From NCBI GenBank assembly GCA_038203955.1, contig JBBRDK010000088.1, forward strand, positions 1-15,803: a stretch of DNA of 15,803 nucleotides. Direction: 5' to 3'. Numbering within the stretch: position 1 is the stretch's first letter; every line of letters starts with the position of its first letter. This document shows positions 1-7,671 of this stretch, in pieces. The notes beneath the pieces were generated by a model. It was not told the origin of the DNA and did not search any database. It saw only the letters and a list, made by a program, of their open reading frames with translations. Both the position numbers and the translations under genes were made by a program. The DNA comes from JALYUA01 sp038203955 (lineage in GTDB: Bacteria > Acidobacteriota > Thermoanaerobaculia > UBA5066 > Gp7-AA6).

Positions 1-214
1 GCTTCGTGAACGAGACGTCGTCCATCACGACCGGGATGCCTTCGGCGACGAACCGATGGCCCTCGTCGGGCTCGTTCTCCTCGACGGAGATCCGGTAGCC
101 GTTGCCGCCGCACCCGAGGACCTGCCGGACCGAGAGGACCGCGCGGGTGAAGTCCGCCTCGGTGCGCAGCTTCCGCGCGGCGTCGCGCGTGATCGTCAGG
201 GGCGGCTCCGGCAT
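1..214 (-). CDS. IscA/HesB-family iron-sulfur cluster protein (N-terminal part, cut by window edge)
   Basis: This is the first 71 codons of a minus-strand gene that runs off the left edge. The translation starts MPEPPLTITRDAARKLR and continues with a GCGGNGY stretch (Cys near residue 35), then D-x-G and a VVMDDVSF stretch. That order matches the A-type Fe-S carrier/HesB fold: an ITxxAAxxL N-terminus, the first conserved Cys in a Gly-rich turn, and a late hydrophobic VxxDxxS strand. Family members of about 105-120 residues hold or deliver Fe-S clusters to apo-enzymes using this Cys and a C-terminal CGC pair. The CGC lies outside the window, so the cluster-binding set cannot be confirmed. The ATG at 214 is only 14 bp from the divergent thiD start and has no clear Shine-Dalgarno. 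A HesB-like protein with another role is possible. Confidence 0.7.
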   Translation of the reverse strand, partial: MPEPPLTITRDAARKLRTEADFTRAVLSVRQVLGCGGNGYRISVEENEPDEGHRFVAEGIPVVMDDVSFTK

Positions 215-228
215 AGGATGACGATTGT

Positions 229-1110
229 ATGGCGACCGCCTCCCGCCGGCCGCGCCCGCCCGTCGCCCTGACCATCGCCGCCTCGGACTCGGGCGGAGGC
301 GCGGGCCTCCAGGCCGATCTGGCGACGTTCGCGGCGCACGGCGTCTACGGAATCTCCGTGCTCACGGCCGGGACGGCGCAGAATACGCGGGGAATTTCGG
401 CCGTGGAGCCCTTCTCTCCGAAATTCATCGGGCGACAGATGGACGCGGTGTTCCCCGATTTTCGCCCCTCGGCCGTGAAGATCGGGGCGCTCCACGACGC
501 GCCTCGCCTGCGGGCGGTCGTGGCCGGCCTCGAGCGCCACGCTCCGCGTAACGTGGTGCTCGATCCCGTGCTCGCCGCGAAGGACGGGTCTCCCCTCTTC
601 GATCCGTCTTCCCTGCCTCTTCTGCGCCGGAGGCTCCTCCCGCTCTGCGATCTCGTGACACCGAACATTCCGGAGGCCGAAGCGCTCGCCGGGATTCCGA
701 TCCGCAACGAGAGCGACCGCCGGCTCGCCGCGGGGATCCTCGCCGACGCGGGGCCGCGCGCGGTCCTCATCAAAGGCGGACACGGCCGCGGCGCGTTGGT
801 CAGGGACCTGCTCTTCGACGGGCGGCGCTTCGTCGATTTCGAGCATCCGCGGCTCACGAGCCGGGCGCGGCACGGGACAGGCTGCACGCTTTCCGCCGCG
901 ATCGCCGCGAACCTCGCGCTCGGGAAGGGTCTCGAGCCCTCGGTGCGCGAGGCGATCGACTACGTGGAGCGCGCGATCGAAGCGGGCGTCTTCCCCGGAA
1001 GGGGATGGGGCGTTCCGGACCGGTTCGCGGCCGCGTCCGACGGCCGTCTCACTCCCAGTACGGGAAGGCGTATCCGAGCGCGCCGTACGCCGTCTCGGAA
1101 ACGGCAGTGA
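229..1110 (+). CDS. thiD: Hydroxymethylpyrimidine/phosphomethylpyrimidine kinase ThiD
   Basis: This gene encodes 293 residues of the ribokinase-like fold that phosphorylates HMP and then HMP-phosphate for the pyrimidine half of thiamine, in the cytoplasm. Visible motifs in order: the AASDSGGGAG substrate/phosphate loop near residues 18-26, DPV at 112-114, TPNIPEAEAL at 144-153, IKGGH at 181-185, and the anion-hole motif HGTGCT at 215-220 with the expected catalytic Cys at 219. ThiD is usually about 260-280 residues. Here the extra C-terminus is an Arg-rich tail (after about residue 270) that reads antisense to the end of the acyl-CoA dehydrogenase gene, with which it overlaps by 62 bp. Only a weak AGGA lies upstream of the ATG. 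No other thiamine gene is in view, so it stands alone here. Identity is secure; the tail may be a by-product of stop-codon loss. Confidence 0.93.
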   Translation: MATASRRPRPPVALTIAASDSGGGAGLQADLATFAAHGVYGISVLTAGTAQNTRGISAVEPFSPKFIGRQMDAVFPDFRPSAVKIGALHDAPRLRAVVAGLERHAPRNVVLDPVLAAKDGSPLFDPSSLPLLRRRLLPLCDLVTPNIPEAEALAGIPIRNESDRRLAAGILADAGPRAVLIKGGHGRGALVRDLLFDGRRFVDFEHPRLTSRARHGTGCTLSAAIAANLALGKGLEPSVREAIDYVERAIEAGVFPGRGWGVPDRFAAASDGRLTPSTGRRIRARRTPSRKRQ

Positions 1111-2806
1111 CGTCCGGGTCGAGATTCCGGTCCATGTCCTTCAGCTGTCCGACGACCCTGTGCCGCGCTCCTCGGATGAAGATCCGGGCGAGCCGGATTT
1201 CCTCGGCCGACTTCTCCGCGCCCTTCGCCTCGATCGACGACGTCGCGCGCGACAGGACCGCGACGGACGCGTACAGGTCGATCCCGACGTTGGCGAGCCG
1301 GTCGTGGTGGTATTCCTTCGTCAGGACGCCCTTTCCGTACTTGCGGAGGATCGTTTCGACGGCTCCCCCGCACGCCATGGCGTATTTCGCGACCGCCTCT
1401 CCCTCCGCCGCCAGGGCCGGCGCCACGCGGCTGATGCGGCCGGCCGGCAAAGTCCGACGGACCCGCCGGACCGCGTAGTCGGAGAGAATCCCGAACGACG
1501 AGAGCGGCGCCTTGAGCGCCCGCCCGACCTCCTGAAGCCCCTCGCCGATCTCCTTCATTCCGGACAGGGCGACCAAGACCCGCAGGATCTCGTTGGTCCC
1601 TTCGAAGATCATGTTGACCCGGGAGTCCCGCAGCGCGCGCTCGTACGGATACTCCTCCATGAAGCCGTTGCCGCCTGCGATCTGCAGCGCGTCGTTGATC
1701 GTCTGCCAGACGCTTTCCGTGCCGAAGATCTTGCAGCACGCGCCTTCGACCGAGTAATCCGCGAGGCCGCGGTCCACGAGGCCCGCCGTCAGGTACACCA
1801 TCGACTCGAGGGCGTACGTATTCACGACCATCCGCGCAAACTTCGCCCGGATGATCTCGAAATCCGCGATGCGGGTCTGGAACTGGCGGCGAGACGTCGC
1901 TTGCCGCGCGGCGAGCTCGATCATCCGCTTGGAACCGCCGACGCAGCCGGCGCCGAGCGACGTCCGGCCGGTGTTCAGGATCTCGACGGCGATGCGGAAG
2001 CCCTGTCCCCTCTCCCCGAGGACGTGGGACGCCGGCACGCGCACGTTCTTGAGCTCCAGCGGGACCGTGGAGGAGCCTTTCAACCCGAGCTTCTTCTCCT
2101 CGGGCCCCGGCTCGACACCGCCGAGGTCCTTCGTGACCACGAACGCGGTGATGCGGCGATGCTCGTCCTTCGCGTCCAGCCTTACGTCCTTCGCGAACAC
2201 GGTGAAGAATTCCGCGAAGCCGCCGTTGGAGATCCAGTGCTTGCTGCCATTCAGCACGAACGTGTCCGTGGCCGCGTCGTACTCGGCGGTCGTCCGTATC
2301 GAGGCCGCGTCGGAGCCCGCCTCCGGCTCGGTCAGCGCGAAGGCGGCGATCATCTCGCCCGCGGCGAGCTTCGGCAGCCAGCGTTTCTTCTGCTCCTCGG
2401 TCCCGAAGAGGATGAGGCCCTTCAGGCCGATCGACTGGTGCCCGCCGATCAGGATGCCGAGCGAGGCGTCCGTCCGGCCGATCTCCTCCGTCACCCGGCA
2501 ATAGGCGCTCGAGGAGAAGCCGTACCCGCCGTAGGACTCGGGGATGATCATTCCAAAGGCGCCCAGATCCGCGAGACCGCGGACGACCTTCGCGTCGATC
2601 CCGTGCTCCCGGTCGAAACGGGCCGGGTCGACGTGGTCCTTGGCAAAGTCGCGGAACGAGCCGAGGAACGCGGCGACCGTCTCCTTCTCGTCCGCCGGAA
2701 TCTGCGGGTACGGGAAGACGAGGTCCTCCGGGACATACCCGGAGAGCAGCGTCTTGACGGGCGAGGTGAGGACCGGGTCGGCCGGCACCGGAGCGGGATG
2801 GCTCAC
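1049..2806 (-). CDS. Acyl-CoA dehydrogenase, VLCAD/ACAD9-like, 585 residues
   Basis: This FAD enzyme performs the first beta-oxidation step, acyl-CoA to trans-2-enoyl-CoA, passing electrons to ETF. The N-terminal helical domain covers roughly residues 40-155. The FAD/substrate signature FALTEPEAGSD spans 156-166 and GSKHWISNGG spans 187-196. IFEGTNEILR follows at 400-409, placing the catalytic base at Glu402, as in the very-long-chain (VLCAD/ACAD9) branch; MCAD-type enzymes have YEGT at this site. The extra C-terminal domain of about 170 residues also fits that branch, though it is shorter than mitochondrial VLCAD. I chose GTG at 2806 because it overlaps the upstream gene's TGA as GTGA, implying translational coupling. 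The long reading frame further upstream is antisense noise over the hydratase gene. It is the last gene of the operon and ends convergently inside the thiD 3' end. Confidence 0.92.
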   Translation of the reverse strand: MSHPAPVPADPVLTSPVKTLLSGYVPEDLVFPYPQIPADEKETVAAFLGSFRDFAKDHVDPARFDREHGIDAKVVRGLADLGAFGMIIPESYGGYGFSSSAYCRVTEEIGRTDASLGILIGGHQSIGLKGLILFGTEEQKKRWLPKLAAGEMIAAFALTEPEAGSDAASIRTTAEYDAATDTFVLNGSKHWISNGGFAEFFTVFAKDVRLDAKDEHRRITAFVVTKDLGGVEPGPEEKKLGLKGSSTVPLELKNVRVPASHVLGERGQGFRIAVEILNTGRTSLGAGCVGGSKRMIELAARQATSRRQFQTRIADFEIIRAKFARMVVNTYALESMVYLTAGLVDRGLADYSVEGACCKIFGTESVWQTINDALQIAGGNGFMEEYPYERALRDSRVNMIFEGTNEILRVLVALSGMKEIGEGLQEVGRALKAPLSSFGILSDYAVRRVRRTLPAGRISRVAPALAAEGEAVAKYAMACGGAVETILRKYGKGVLTKEYHHDRLANVGIDLYASVAVLSRATSSIEAKGAEKSAEEIRLARIFIRGARHRVVGQLKDMDRNLDPDVTAVSETAYGALGYAFPYWE

Positions 2807-4971
2807 GCCGCGGCTCCCGCGGCCTTCTCGGGGTAGAAGCGGCCGTGGGTCCGGGCGAGCTCGTCCAGGTACCTCGCGGGCGTGAATCGGGATCCGTGGC
2901 GGGCGGCGAGCTCGCGGAGCATCTCGGCGATTCGCGCGACCCCGATCTCGTCGGCGTACCGCAGCAGGCCGCCGCGAAACGGCGGGAACCCGGTGCCGAA
3001 GATCATCGCCAGATCGAGCTTCTCCGGCCGCGCGACGACGCCTTCGTCGAGGCAGAAGGCCGCCTCGTTGATCATGGGCAGAACCAGACGCGCCTGAATC
3101 TCCTGCGGGGTGTACGGGGCCTTTTCGGACGGAACGACGTGGAGCGCCTCGTAGGCTTCTCTCGACGGTGCGCCACGTTTGCCGTCGGCGTACTCGTAAA
3201 ACCCCTGACCCGACTTGCGGCCGAGCCGTCCCTGCGCGACGAGCGACTCCTGCCCCGCGGGCTTCATCCGGTCGGGGAAGGCGGCGGCGAGGACCTCGCC
3301 CGCCTTCACGGCGACGTCCAGCCCGACGTCGTCGAGGAGCGCGATCGGCCCGACCGGCATCCCGAAAGACGTCATGGCCGAGTCCACGTCCTCGATGCGG
3401 CTGCCTTCCTGAAGCAGACGCACTCCCTCCGCGAGATACGGCGCGAGGATCCGATTCACGAGAAAACCCGGCGAGTCCTTCACGACGATCGGCGTCTTGC
3501 CGAGGATCTTGGCGAGGCCGAACACGGTTGCCACCGTCTGGTCGGAAGTGTCCTTTCCCCGGATGACTTCTACCAGCGGCATCCGGTGCACAGGATTGAA
3601 GAAGTGCATGCCCGCCACGCGCGCCGGCACGCGAGCGCCCGCAGCGATCTCGCCGATGGGAAGCGTCGAGGTGTTCGAGGCGAAGATCGCGGTGTCGGGA
3701 ACGACGGCTTCCCAGTCCTTCAGCACCAAACGCTTGACGCCGAGCTTCTCGACGACCGCCTCGACGGTGGCTTCGCAGCGGCGGAATCCCGTGTAGTCGA
3801 GGGTGCCCGAGAGCAGCGCCATCTTCGACCGCATCTCGCGGGGAGACAGGCGGCGGCGCTTCGCCTTCTCTTTCCAGACCGCGGCGGCGGCGGCGTACCC
3901 GTGGGCGAGCGCCTTCGGCTCGATGTCCTTCATGCGGGCGGGCACGCCCTTGTCCGCGAGCAGCTGGGCGATCCCGCCCCCCATGAGGCCAGCGCCGAGC
4001 ACCGCGGCGCGCGTCACGGGAATCGGGCGCACCGAAGGGTCCGCGACCCCCGTTTCCTTCTTGATCTCTTCGGTCAGGAAGAACAGCCGGAGAAGGTTCT
4101 TCTGTACGGCGCCGCCGAAGACGTGGCCGATCCGGCGCGCCTCGATCTCGAGGCCCTCCGCGACGGGCTTTCCGTACCCCTCCTCGATGACCGCGAGTGC
4201 TTCGAGCGGCGCGGGATAGTGCCCCCCCGTCTGCTTCATCACCGTGTGCCGGGCCCGGGAAAAGACGAGCCGCCGGCCGAGCGGGTTGCCTTCCAGGGCG
4301 CGGTCGGCGAGGCCGCGATCTCCGCGCCGGTCCTTCGGCTTGCCCCCGCCCATGCGCGCCCGCGCGAAGTCCCGCGCCGCCTGCTCGAAAATGGGCGCGG
4401 GGACCGCCGCGTCCACGAGGCCGATCTTCTTCGCGCGTCGAGCGTCGAGCGTCTTGCCCGTCAGGATCAGGTCGAGCGCCTTCTGGAGGCCGACCACACG
4501 CGGCAACCTCGTGCAGCCGCCCCACGCGGGGAAGATCCCGAGCTTCACTTCCGGCAGCCCGATCTGCGACTTTTTCGAGTCCGACATCAGGCGGTAGTCG
4601 CAGGCGAGCGCGAGCTCCGTCCCGCCTCCGAGGCAGACGCCGTCGATCGCCGCGACCGTCGGATAGGGCAGGTGCGCGAGCTGCTCGAAGAGCGATTGCA
4701 CGGCGCGCACCGCGTCGCCGGCTTCCGCGGCGGGAGTCGAGACGAACTCCTGGATGTCCGCTCCGGCGATGAAGACTCCGGGTTTTCCGGACCGGATGAG
4801 CAGAGCGCGGATGCGCGGCTCCCGGGACAGCCGAAGCAGCAGCTCGCCCAGTTCCCGGATCACCTCGCGAGAGAATTTGTTGACCTTTTCGCCGGGGAGA
4901 TCGAACGTGACGACCGCCAGCCCGTCGTCCTCGAGGACGAGCGACAGGGCGTTCGATCCTTCAGGCGACAT
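2803..4971 (-). CDS. fadB: FadB/FadJ-type enoyl-CoA hydratase / 3-hydroxyacyl-CoA dehydrogenase
   Basis: This bifunctional alpha subunit of 722 residues hydrates 2-enoyl-CoA and oxidises L-3-hydroxyacyl-CoA with NAD. The crotonase domain covers about residues 10-200: the oxyanion-hole region IAGADI lies at 68-73, GGGTELALACDYR at 115-127 with Glu119, and GLPEVKLGIFP at 138-148 with Glu141, the two acid/base glutamates. A linker with NPLGR and the QTGGHYPAPL stretch follows. The dehydrogenase domain begins with VLGAGLMGGGIA at about 324-335 (Rossmann NAD site), then ASNTSTLPI, and MHFFNPVHRMP with His456 as the catalytic histidine. A C-terminal helical domain ends with an FPPFRGG motif. Length matches FadB/FadJ (about 715-730). 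The ATG at 4971 has a GGAG seven bases upstream and overlaps the synthetase stop by 11 nt. No thiolase partner is adjacent, so fadB and fadJ cannot be told apart by context. Confidence 0.94.
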   Translation of the reverse strand: MSPEGSNALSLVLEDDGLAVVTFDLPGEKVNKFSREVIRELGELLLRLSREPRIRALLIRSGKPGVFIAGADIQEFVSTPAAEAGDAVRAVQSLFEQLAHLPYPTVAAIDGVCLGGGTELALACDYRLMSDSKKSQIGLPEVKLGIFPAWGGCTRLPRVVGLQKALDLILTGKTLDARRAKKIGLVDAAVPAPIFEQAARDFARARMGGGKPKDRRGDRGLADRALEGNPLGRRLVFSRARHTVMKQTGGHYPAPLEALAVIEEGYGKPVAEGLEIEARRIGHVFGGAVQKNLLRLFFLTEEIKKETGVADPSVRPIPVTRAAVLGAGLMGGGIAQLLADKGVPARMKDIEPKALAHGYAAAAAVWKEKAKRRRLSPREMRSKMALLSGTLDYTGFRRCEATVEAVVEKLGVKRLVLKDWEAVVPDTAIFASNTSTLPIGEIAAGARVPARVAGMHFFNPVHRMPLVEVIRGKDTSDQTVATVFGLAKILGKTPIVVKDSPGFLVNRILAPYLAEGVRLLQEGSRIEDVDSAMTSFGMPVGPIALLDDVGLDVAVKAGEVLAAAFPDRMKPAGQESLVAQGRLGRKSGQGFYEYADGKRGAPSREAYEALHVVPSEKAPYTPQEIQARLVLPMINEAAFCLDEGVVARPEKLDLAMIFGTGFPPFRGGLLRYADEIGVARIAEMLRELAARHGSRFTPARYLDELARTHGRFYPEKAAGAAA

Positions 4972-6766
4972 GCGTTTTCTCCGCCGCCTGGTACATGGCC
5001 TGGATCAGGTCCTCATACCTCTTCTCGAGGATCCGCCGCTTCACCTTGAGCGTCGGCGTGATTGACCCGTCTTCGACCGTCAGGTCCGACGGGAGGAGCG
5101 CGAACGCGCGGATCTGCTCATGGTGCGGGCGGTTCTCGTTGTACTTGTCGATCTCCCCCTGGAAGAGCGCGCGGATCCGCGGGTTCGCATCAATCGATTC
5201 AGGTGAAAACTCGAACTGCTGTTCCTTCGCGAGCTCCCTCAGGCGGTCGAACTTGGGGACGATCAGGGCCGCGAGGAATTTGTGGCGGTCTCCGAGCACG
5301 ATGGGCATGTCGATGTAGGGCGACCTCTTGAGATCGTTTTCGATCGGCTGGGGCGCGGCCTTTTTCCCGCTGGCGAGGACGATCAGATCCTTTTTCCGAT
5401 CCGTGATCACGAGGAAGCCCTTCTCGTCGAGGTGCCCGATGTCGCCCGTGTGGAACCAGTTTTCCCTGTCGATCGCCTCCGCCGTCGCCTCCGGCTTGTG
5501 GAAATAGCCCTTCATGACGTGCGGGCCCCGCGTCAGGATCTCGCCGTCCTCCGCGATCCGGACCTCTACGTTGGCGAGAGGATGGCCGACCGTCCCGAGC
5601 TTCCACGCGCCGGGGCCGTTGACCGCGATCACCGGCGAGGTCTCGGTCAGGCCGTAGCCCTCGTAGATCGTGACTCCCGCGCCGAGAAAAAATTGCGCGA
5701 GCTCCCTCGACAGGGGAGCGCCCCCGGAGACCGCGAACCGGAACCGGCTTCCGAGGAGAGCCCGGATCTTGTGGAGCACCAGCTTGTCCGCGAGCTTGAG
5801 CTTGAACGAGGAGACGGGGGCCTCGCCCCGCTCCTGCCGCTCGAGGCTCTCGCGGCCGACGCCGACCGCCCAGTGAAACAGCTTCTGGCGGATCGCCGGC
5901 GCCGTCGCGACTTTGTCGAGGATCCGCGCCTGCACCTTCTCGTAAACCCGCGGGACAGCGCCGAAACAGTGCGGGTTCACTTCCAGGAAGTTGTCCTTGA
6001 GCTTCTCGATCGACTCGGCGTACGCGATGGACGACGAGCGGTAGAGGTAGGCGTAGTCGAGCATCCGCTCGAAGACGTGAGAGAGCGGAAGGAATGAGAG
6101 CGCCACCGAGTCCCCCGTGATCGGGATGTTCTTCAGCGACCCCTTGACGTTCTCGACGAAGTTGCCGTGGGTGAGCATGGCGCCCTTGGGCTCTCCCGTC
6201 GTCCCCGACGTGTAGATGATCGTCGCGATGTCTTCGGGCTTGACCCGATCGGCGCGCTGGTCGAAGAGGGCCGGCGTCATCTCCAGCGTCGCACGCCCCT
6301 TGTCCACCGCGGTGCCGAAGCTCATGTACCCCTCGGCAGCGGTCGGAGGCGCCTCGATGCAGATGACGTATTCGAGGGCCGGGCACTGCTTCTGAATTCC
6401 GGACACCTTCGCCAGCTGCTCGGGCGTCGAGACGAAGATCGCCCGCGCGCCGGAGTCGTTCAAGAGCGGCGAGACCTGGTTGGCCGGCAGCGTGGGATAG
6501 ATCGGCACCGACCACGCGCCTGCGCAGAGAATCGCGTAGTCGGCCATCGCCCACTCGGGCCGATTTTCCGAGAGGATCGCCACCCGGTCCCCGGGCTGGA
6601 TCCCGAGAGCATTCAGCCCGAGGGAGAGCGCCCTGACCGTGAAGCCGAAATCCGACGCCGAGATCGGCCGCCACTGCCCGCCGACCTTCGAAAGAAGGAG
6701 ATCGGGCTTGCCGGAGGCGGCCGCATTCCGGAAGATGTCGCAGAGCGTGCGGATCTCGCTGGCCAT
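4961..6766 (-). CDS. fadD: Long-chain fatty-acid-CoA ligase (AMP-forming)
   Basis: This 601-residue member of the adenylate-forming superfamily activates fatty acids with ATP and CoA, feeding the two downstream beta-oxidation genes. Visible motifs: the P-loop YTSGTTGEPKG at about 185-195, YEGYGLTETSP at 368-378 (the long-chain synthetase L/FACS region), WFHTGDIG at 437-444, the hinge DRKKDLI at 456-462, and ASGKKAAPQPIE, which is typical of the FACS branch rather than acetyl-CoA synthetases. The C-terminal TLKVKRR (572-578) carries the expected catalytic lysine. There is no signal peptide; the enzyme is probably cytoplasmic or membrane-peripheral. The ATG at 6766 has a strong AGGGGAGGGAG Shine-Dalgarno (6770-6780). 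It is the first gene of the operon, so control of the pathway probably acts upstream of it, where the hairpin cluster sits. Chain-length preference cannot be read from sequence. Confidence 0.93.
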   Translation of the reverse strand: MASEIRTLCDIFRNAAASGKPDLLLSKVGGQWRPISASDFGFTVRALSLGLNALGIQPGDRVAILSENRPEWAMADYAILCAGAWSVPIYPTLPANQVSPLLNDSGARAIFVSTPEQLAKVSGIQKQCPALEYVICIEAPPTAAEGYMSFGTAVDKGRATLEMTPALFDQRADRVKPEDIATIIYTSGTTGEPKGAMLTHGNFVENVKGSLKNIPITGDSVALSFLPLSHVFERMLDYAYLYRSSSIAYAESIEKLKDNFLEVNPHCFGAVPRVYEKVQARILDKVATAPAIRQKLFHWAVGVGRESLERQERGEAPVSSFKLKLADKLVLHKIRALLGSRFRFAVSGGAPLSRELAQFFLGAGVTIYEGYGLTETSPVIAVNGPGAWKLGTVGHPLANVEVRIAEDGEILTRGPHVMKGYFHKPEATAEAIDRENWFHTGDIGHLDEKGFLVITDRKKDLIVLASGKKAAPQPIENDLKRSPYIDMPIVLGDRHKFLAALIVPKFDRLRELAKEQQFEFSPESIDANPRIRALFQGEIDKYNENRPHHEQIRAFALLPSDLTVEDGSITPTLKVKRRILEKRYEDLIQAMYQAAEKTHVA

Positions 6767-6780
6767 TGTCTCCCTCCCCT

Positions 6781-7149
6781 AGGAGCCTATCCTCGTAATC
6801 TCCTGCTGCGCGAAGGCGTGTCTCTCGCTGCGAGCGGAATGCTCGGTCGGATCTGAGCAGGGGACTTCGGCAGTCCCCTGGACCCCTGGGGCTTGTGCGG
6901 CGTAGCGGTGCTACGCCTCCGCGCCGCCGGGGGTTCGGGGGACCGCAAGGTCCCACGCGAAAAGCCCGCTCTGCGCTCCCGCTCTCGCTTCGGCCTCACC
7001 GCGCTCGCGACGGACATTGCTCGGACAGGCCCCTCCGTGCGTTCTCTCGTGCTGAAGAAACGATTCTGTCTCGCGGTTCCGCAGGGGTCAAGGTTGCCGG
7101 CCCGATCGGACGCCGGGGACCCTCGAGAGAACGCGTTATTCTCCGGCGA
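6781..7149. other. Gene-poor gap between divergent genes
   Basis: This 369-bp region separates the fadD operon start (minus) from the membrane-protein gene (plus). It must hold the leader and probably the promoter of each. Its left-centre is filled by the hairpin cluster at 6858-6954. The rest (6955-7149) is GC-rich and gives only short, low-complexity, Arg-rich reading frames on the plus strand, which I regard as noise. I found no convincing sigma-70 promoter, tRNA or small gene. A short imperfect inverted repeat (TGCTC at 6840-6844, GAGCA at 6855-6859) flanks the cluster on the fadD side. Confidence 0.6.
6858..6954. repeat. Cluster of perfect hairpins with an alternative long palindrome
   Basis: Three perfect inverted repeats follow each other. 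The first has a 9-bp stem, CAGGGGACT paired with AGTCCCCTG around TCGGC (6858-6880). The second has an 8-bp stem, GGCGTAGC paired with GCTACGCC around GGT (6899-6917). The third has a 6-bp stem, GGGACC paired with GGTCCC around a GCAA tetraloop of GNRA type when read as plus-strand RNA (6939-6954). The second stem also lies at the centre of a longer imperfect palindrome (6873-6943): its outer arms 6873-6888 and 6928-6943 pair almost completely if G-U pairs are allowed. That long form uses the 3' arm of the first hairpin and the 5' arm of the third, so the two folds exclude each other. It could be a cis-regulatory leader, a small RNA, or a dispersed palindromic repeat. No poly-T follows, so it is not an obvious intrinsic terminator. 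Confidence 0.65.
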
Positions 7150-7671
7150 ATGTCGTTCGCGCTGCTTCTGACGACGGCGCTGGCGCTCGCCGGCTTTCTC
7201 GCGACTTCGATCCAGGGATTTTCCGTCGCCACCGGCATCGGCGCCGGCTCCGCGGTCGCGAGGGTCCTCGTCCGCCGTCACGTCGGGTGGGCGATCCCGA
7301 CGGTCCTGTTCTCCCTGTTCTCGCAGTCGATGGTGATCTTCTACTTCGTCGGGACGGGGCGGCTCGTCAAAGACGAGGTGGCGGGCTTCCCGGAGGACGA
7401 ACAGAAGCCCATCCTGGCGGCCCTTCGGAGATTCAAGGCGCAGACCTCACCCCCGGCGACCTTCGCGCTTCTCGCGGCGATCGCGGTCTTCGTCCTCGGC
7501 GCGGCGGTGCACACGCGGGCGCTCCCCTCCTGGGTTCACCTCGCGGCGTCGGTCGTGGCGGTCGCCCTCCACCTCTGGGCCTTCTTCGCGGAGTGGCGCG
7601 CGTTTGCCGAGAACAACCGGCTGATGGACGATCCGATTGAGTGGTTGGGGAAGTTCAGAGTTGAGAGTTGA
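7150..7671 (+). CDS. Unrecognised four-helix membrane protein
   Basis: I do not recognise the family. The product has 173 residues with four predicted hydrophobic helices at about 3-28, 47-68, 103-120 and 126-148. A basic loop (RVLVRRH) follows helix 1 and a charged soluble loop of about 30 residues (KDEVAGFPEDEQKP...) separates helices 2 and 3. The tail is hydrophilic and includes an AENNRLMDDPIEW stretch. Helix 4 is aromatic and histidine-containing. I chose the ATG at 7150 because hydrophobic coding starts there; the frame is open upstream to 6895 but that part is low-complexity and crosses the hairpin cluster. No good Shine-Dalgarno is seen. The last codons (FRVES-stop) are made of a heptanucleotide tandem repeat, suggesting that the present C-terminus arose by repeat insertion or expansion. 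It is an isolated gene, convergent with the large secreted-protein gene. Confidence 0.7.
   Translation: MSFALLLTTALALAGFLATSIQGFSVATGIGAGSAVARVLVRRHVGWAIPTVLFSLFSQSMVIFYFVGTGRLVKDEVAGFPEDEQKPILAALRRFKAQTSPPATFALLAAIAVFVLGAAVHTRALPSWVHLAASVVAVALHLWAFFAEWRAFAENNRLMDDPIEWLGKFRVES

Noticed and set aside
2807..4525. N-terminal extension of the acyl-CoA dehydrogenase frame over the FadB-type gene
   Set aside because: It is antisense-like low-complexity sequence in another frame of the hydratase gene; the dehydrogenase family begins near the GTG at 2806.
2845..5049. Long plus-strand open frame (734 codons) opposite the FadB-type gene, and similar long antisense frames elsewhere
   Set aside because: The opposite strand carries clear catalytic motifs; the antisense translation is Arg/Asp/Glu/Gly-rich without domains, as expected of high-GC codon bias.
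6873..6943. Long palindrome considered as a rho-independent terminator
   Set aside because: It lies upstream of both flanking genes, not at a gene end, and lacks a T-tract on either strand.
6928..6954. GGGGGTTCGGGGGACC looks like a tRNA T-arm
   Set aside because: No anticodon arm, D-arm or acceptor stem can be placed around it; it is better explained by the hairpin cluster.
6895..7149. Upstream extension of the membrane-protein frame
   Set aside because: Arg/Pro-rich, crosses the hairpin cluster and has no ribosome binding site; the hydrophobic protein begins at 7150.
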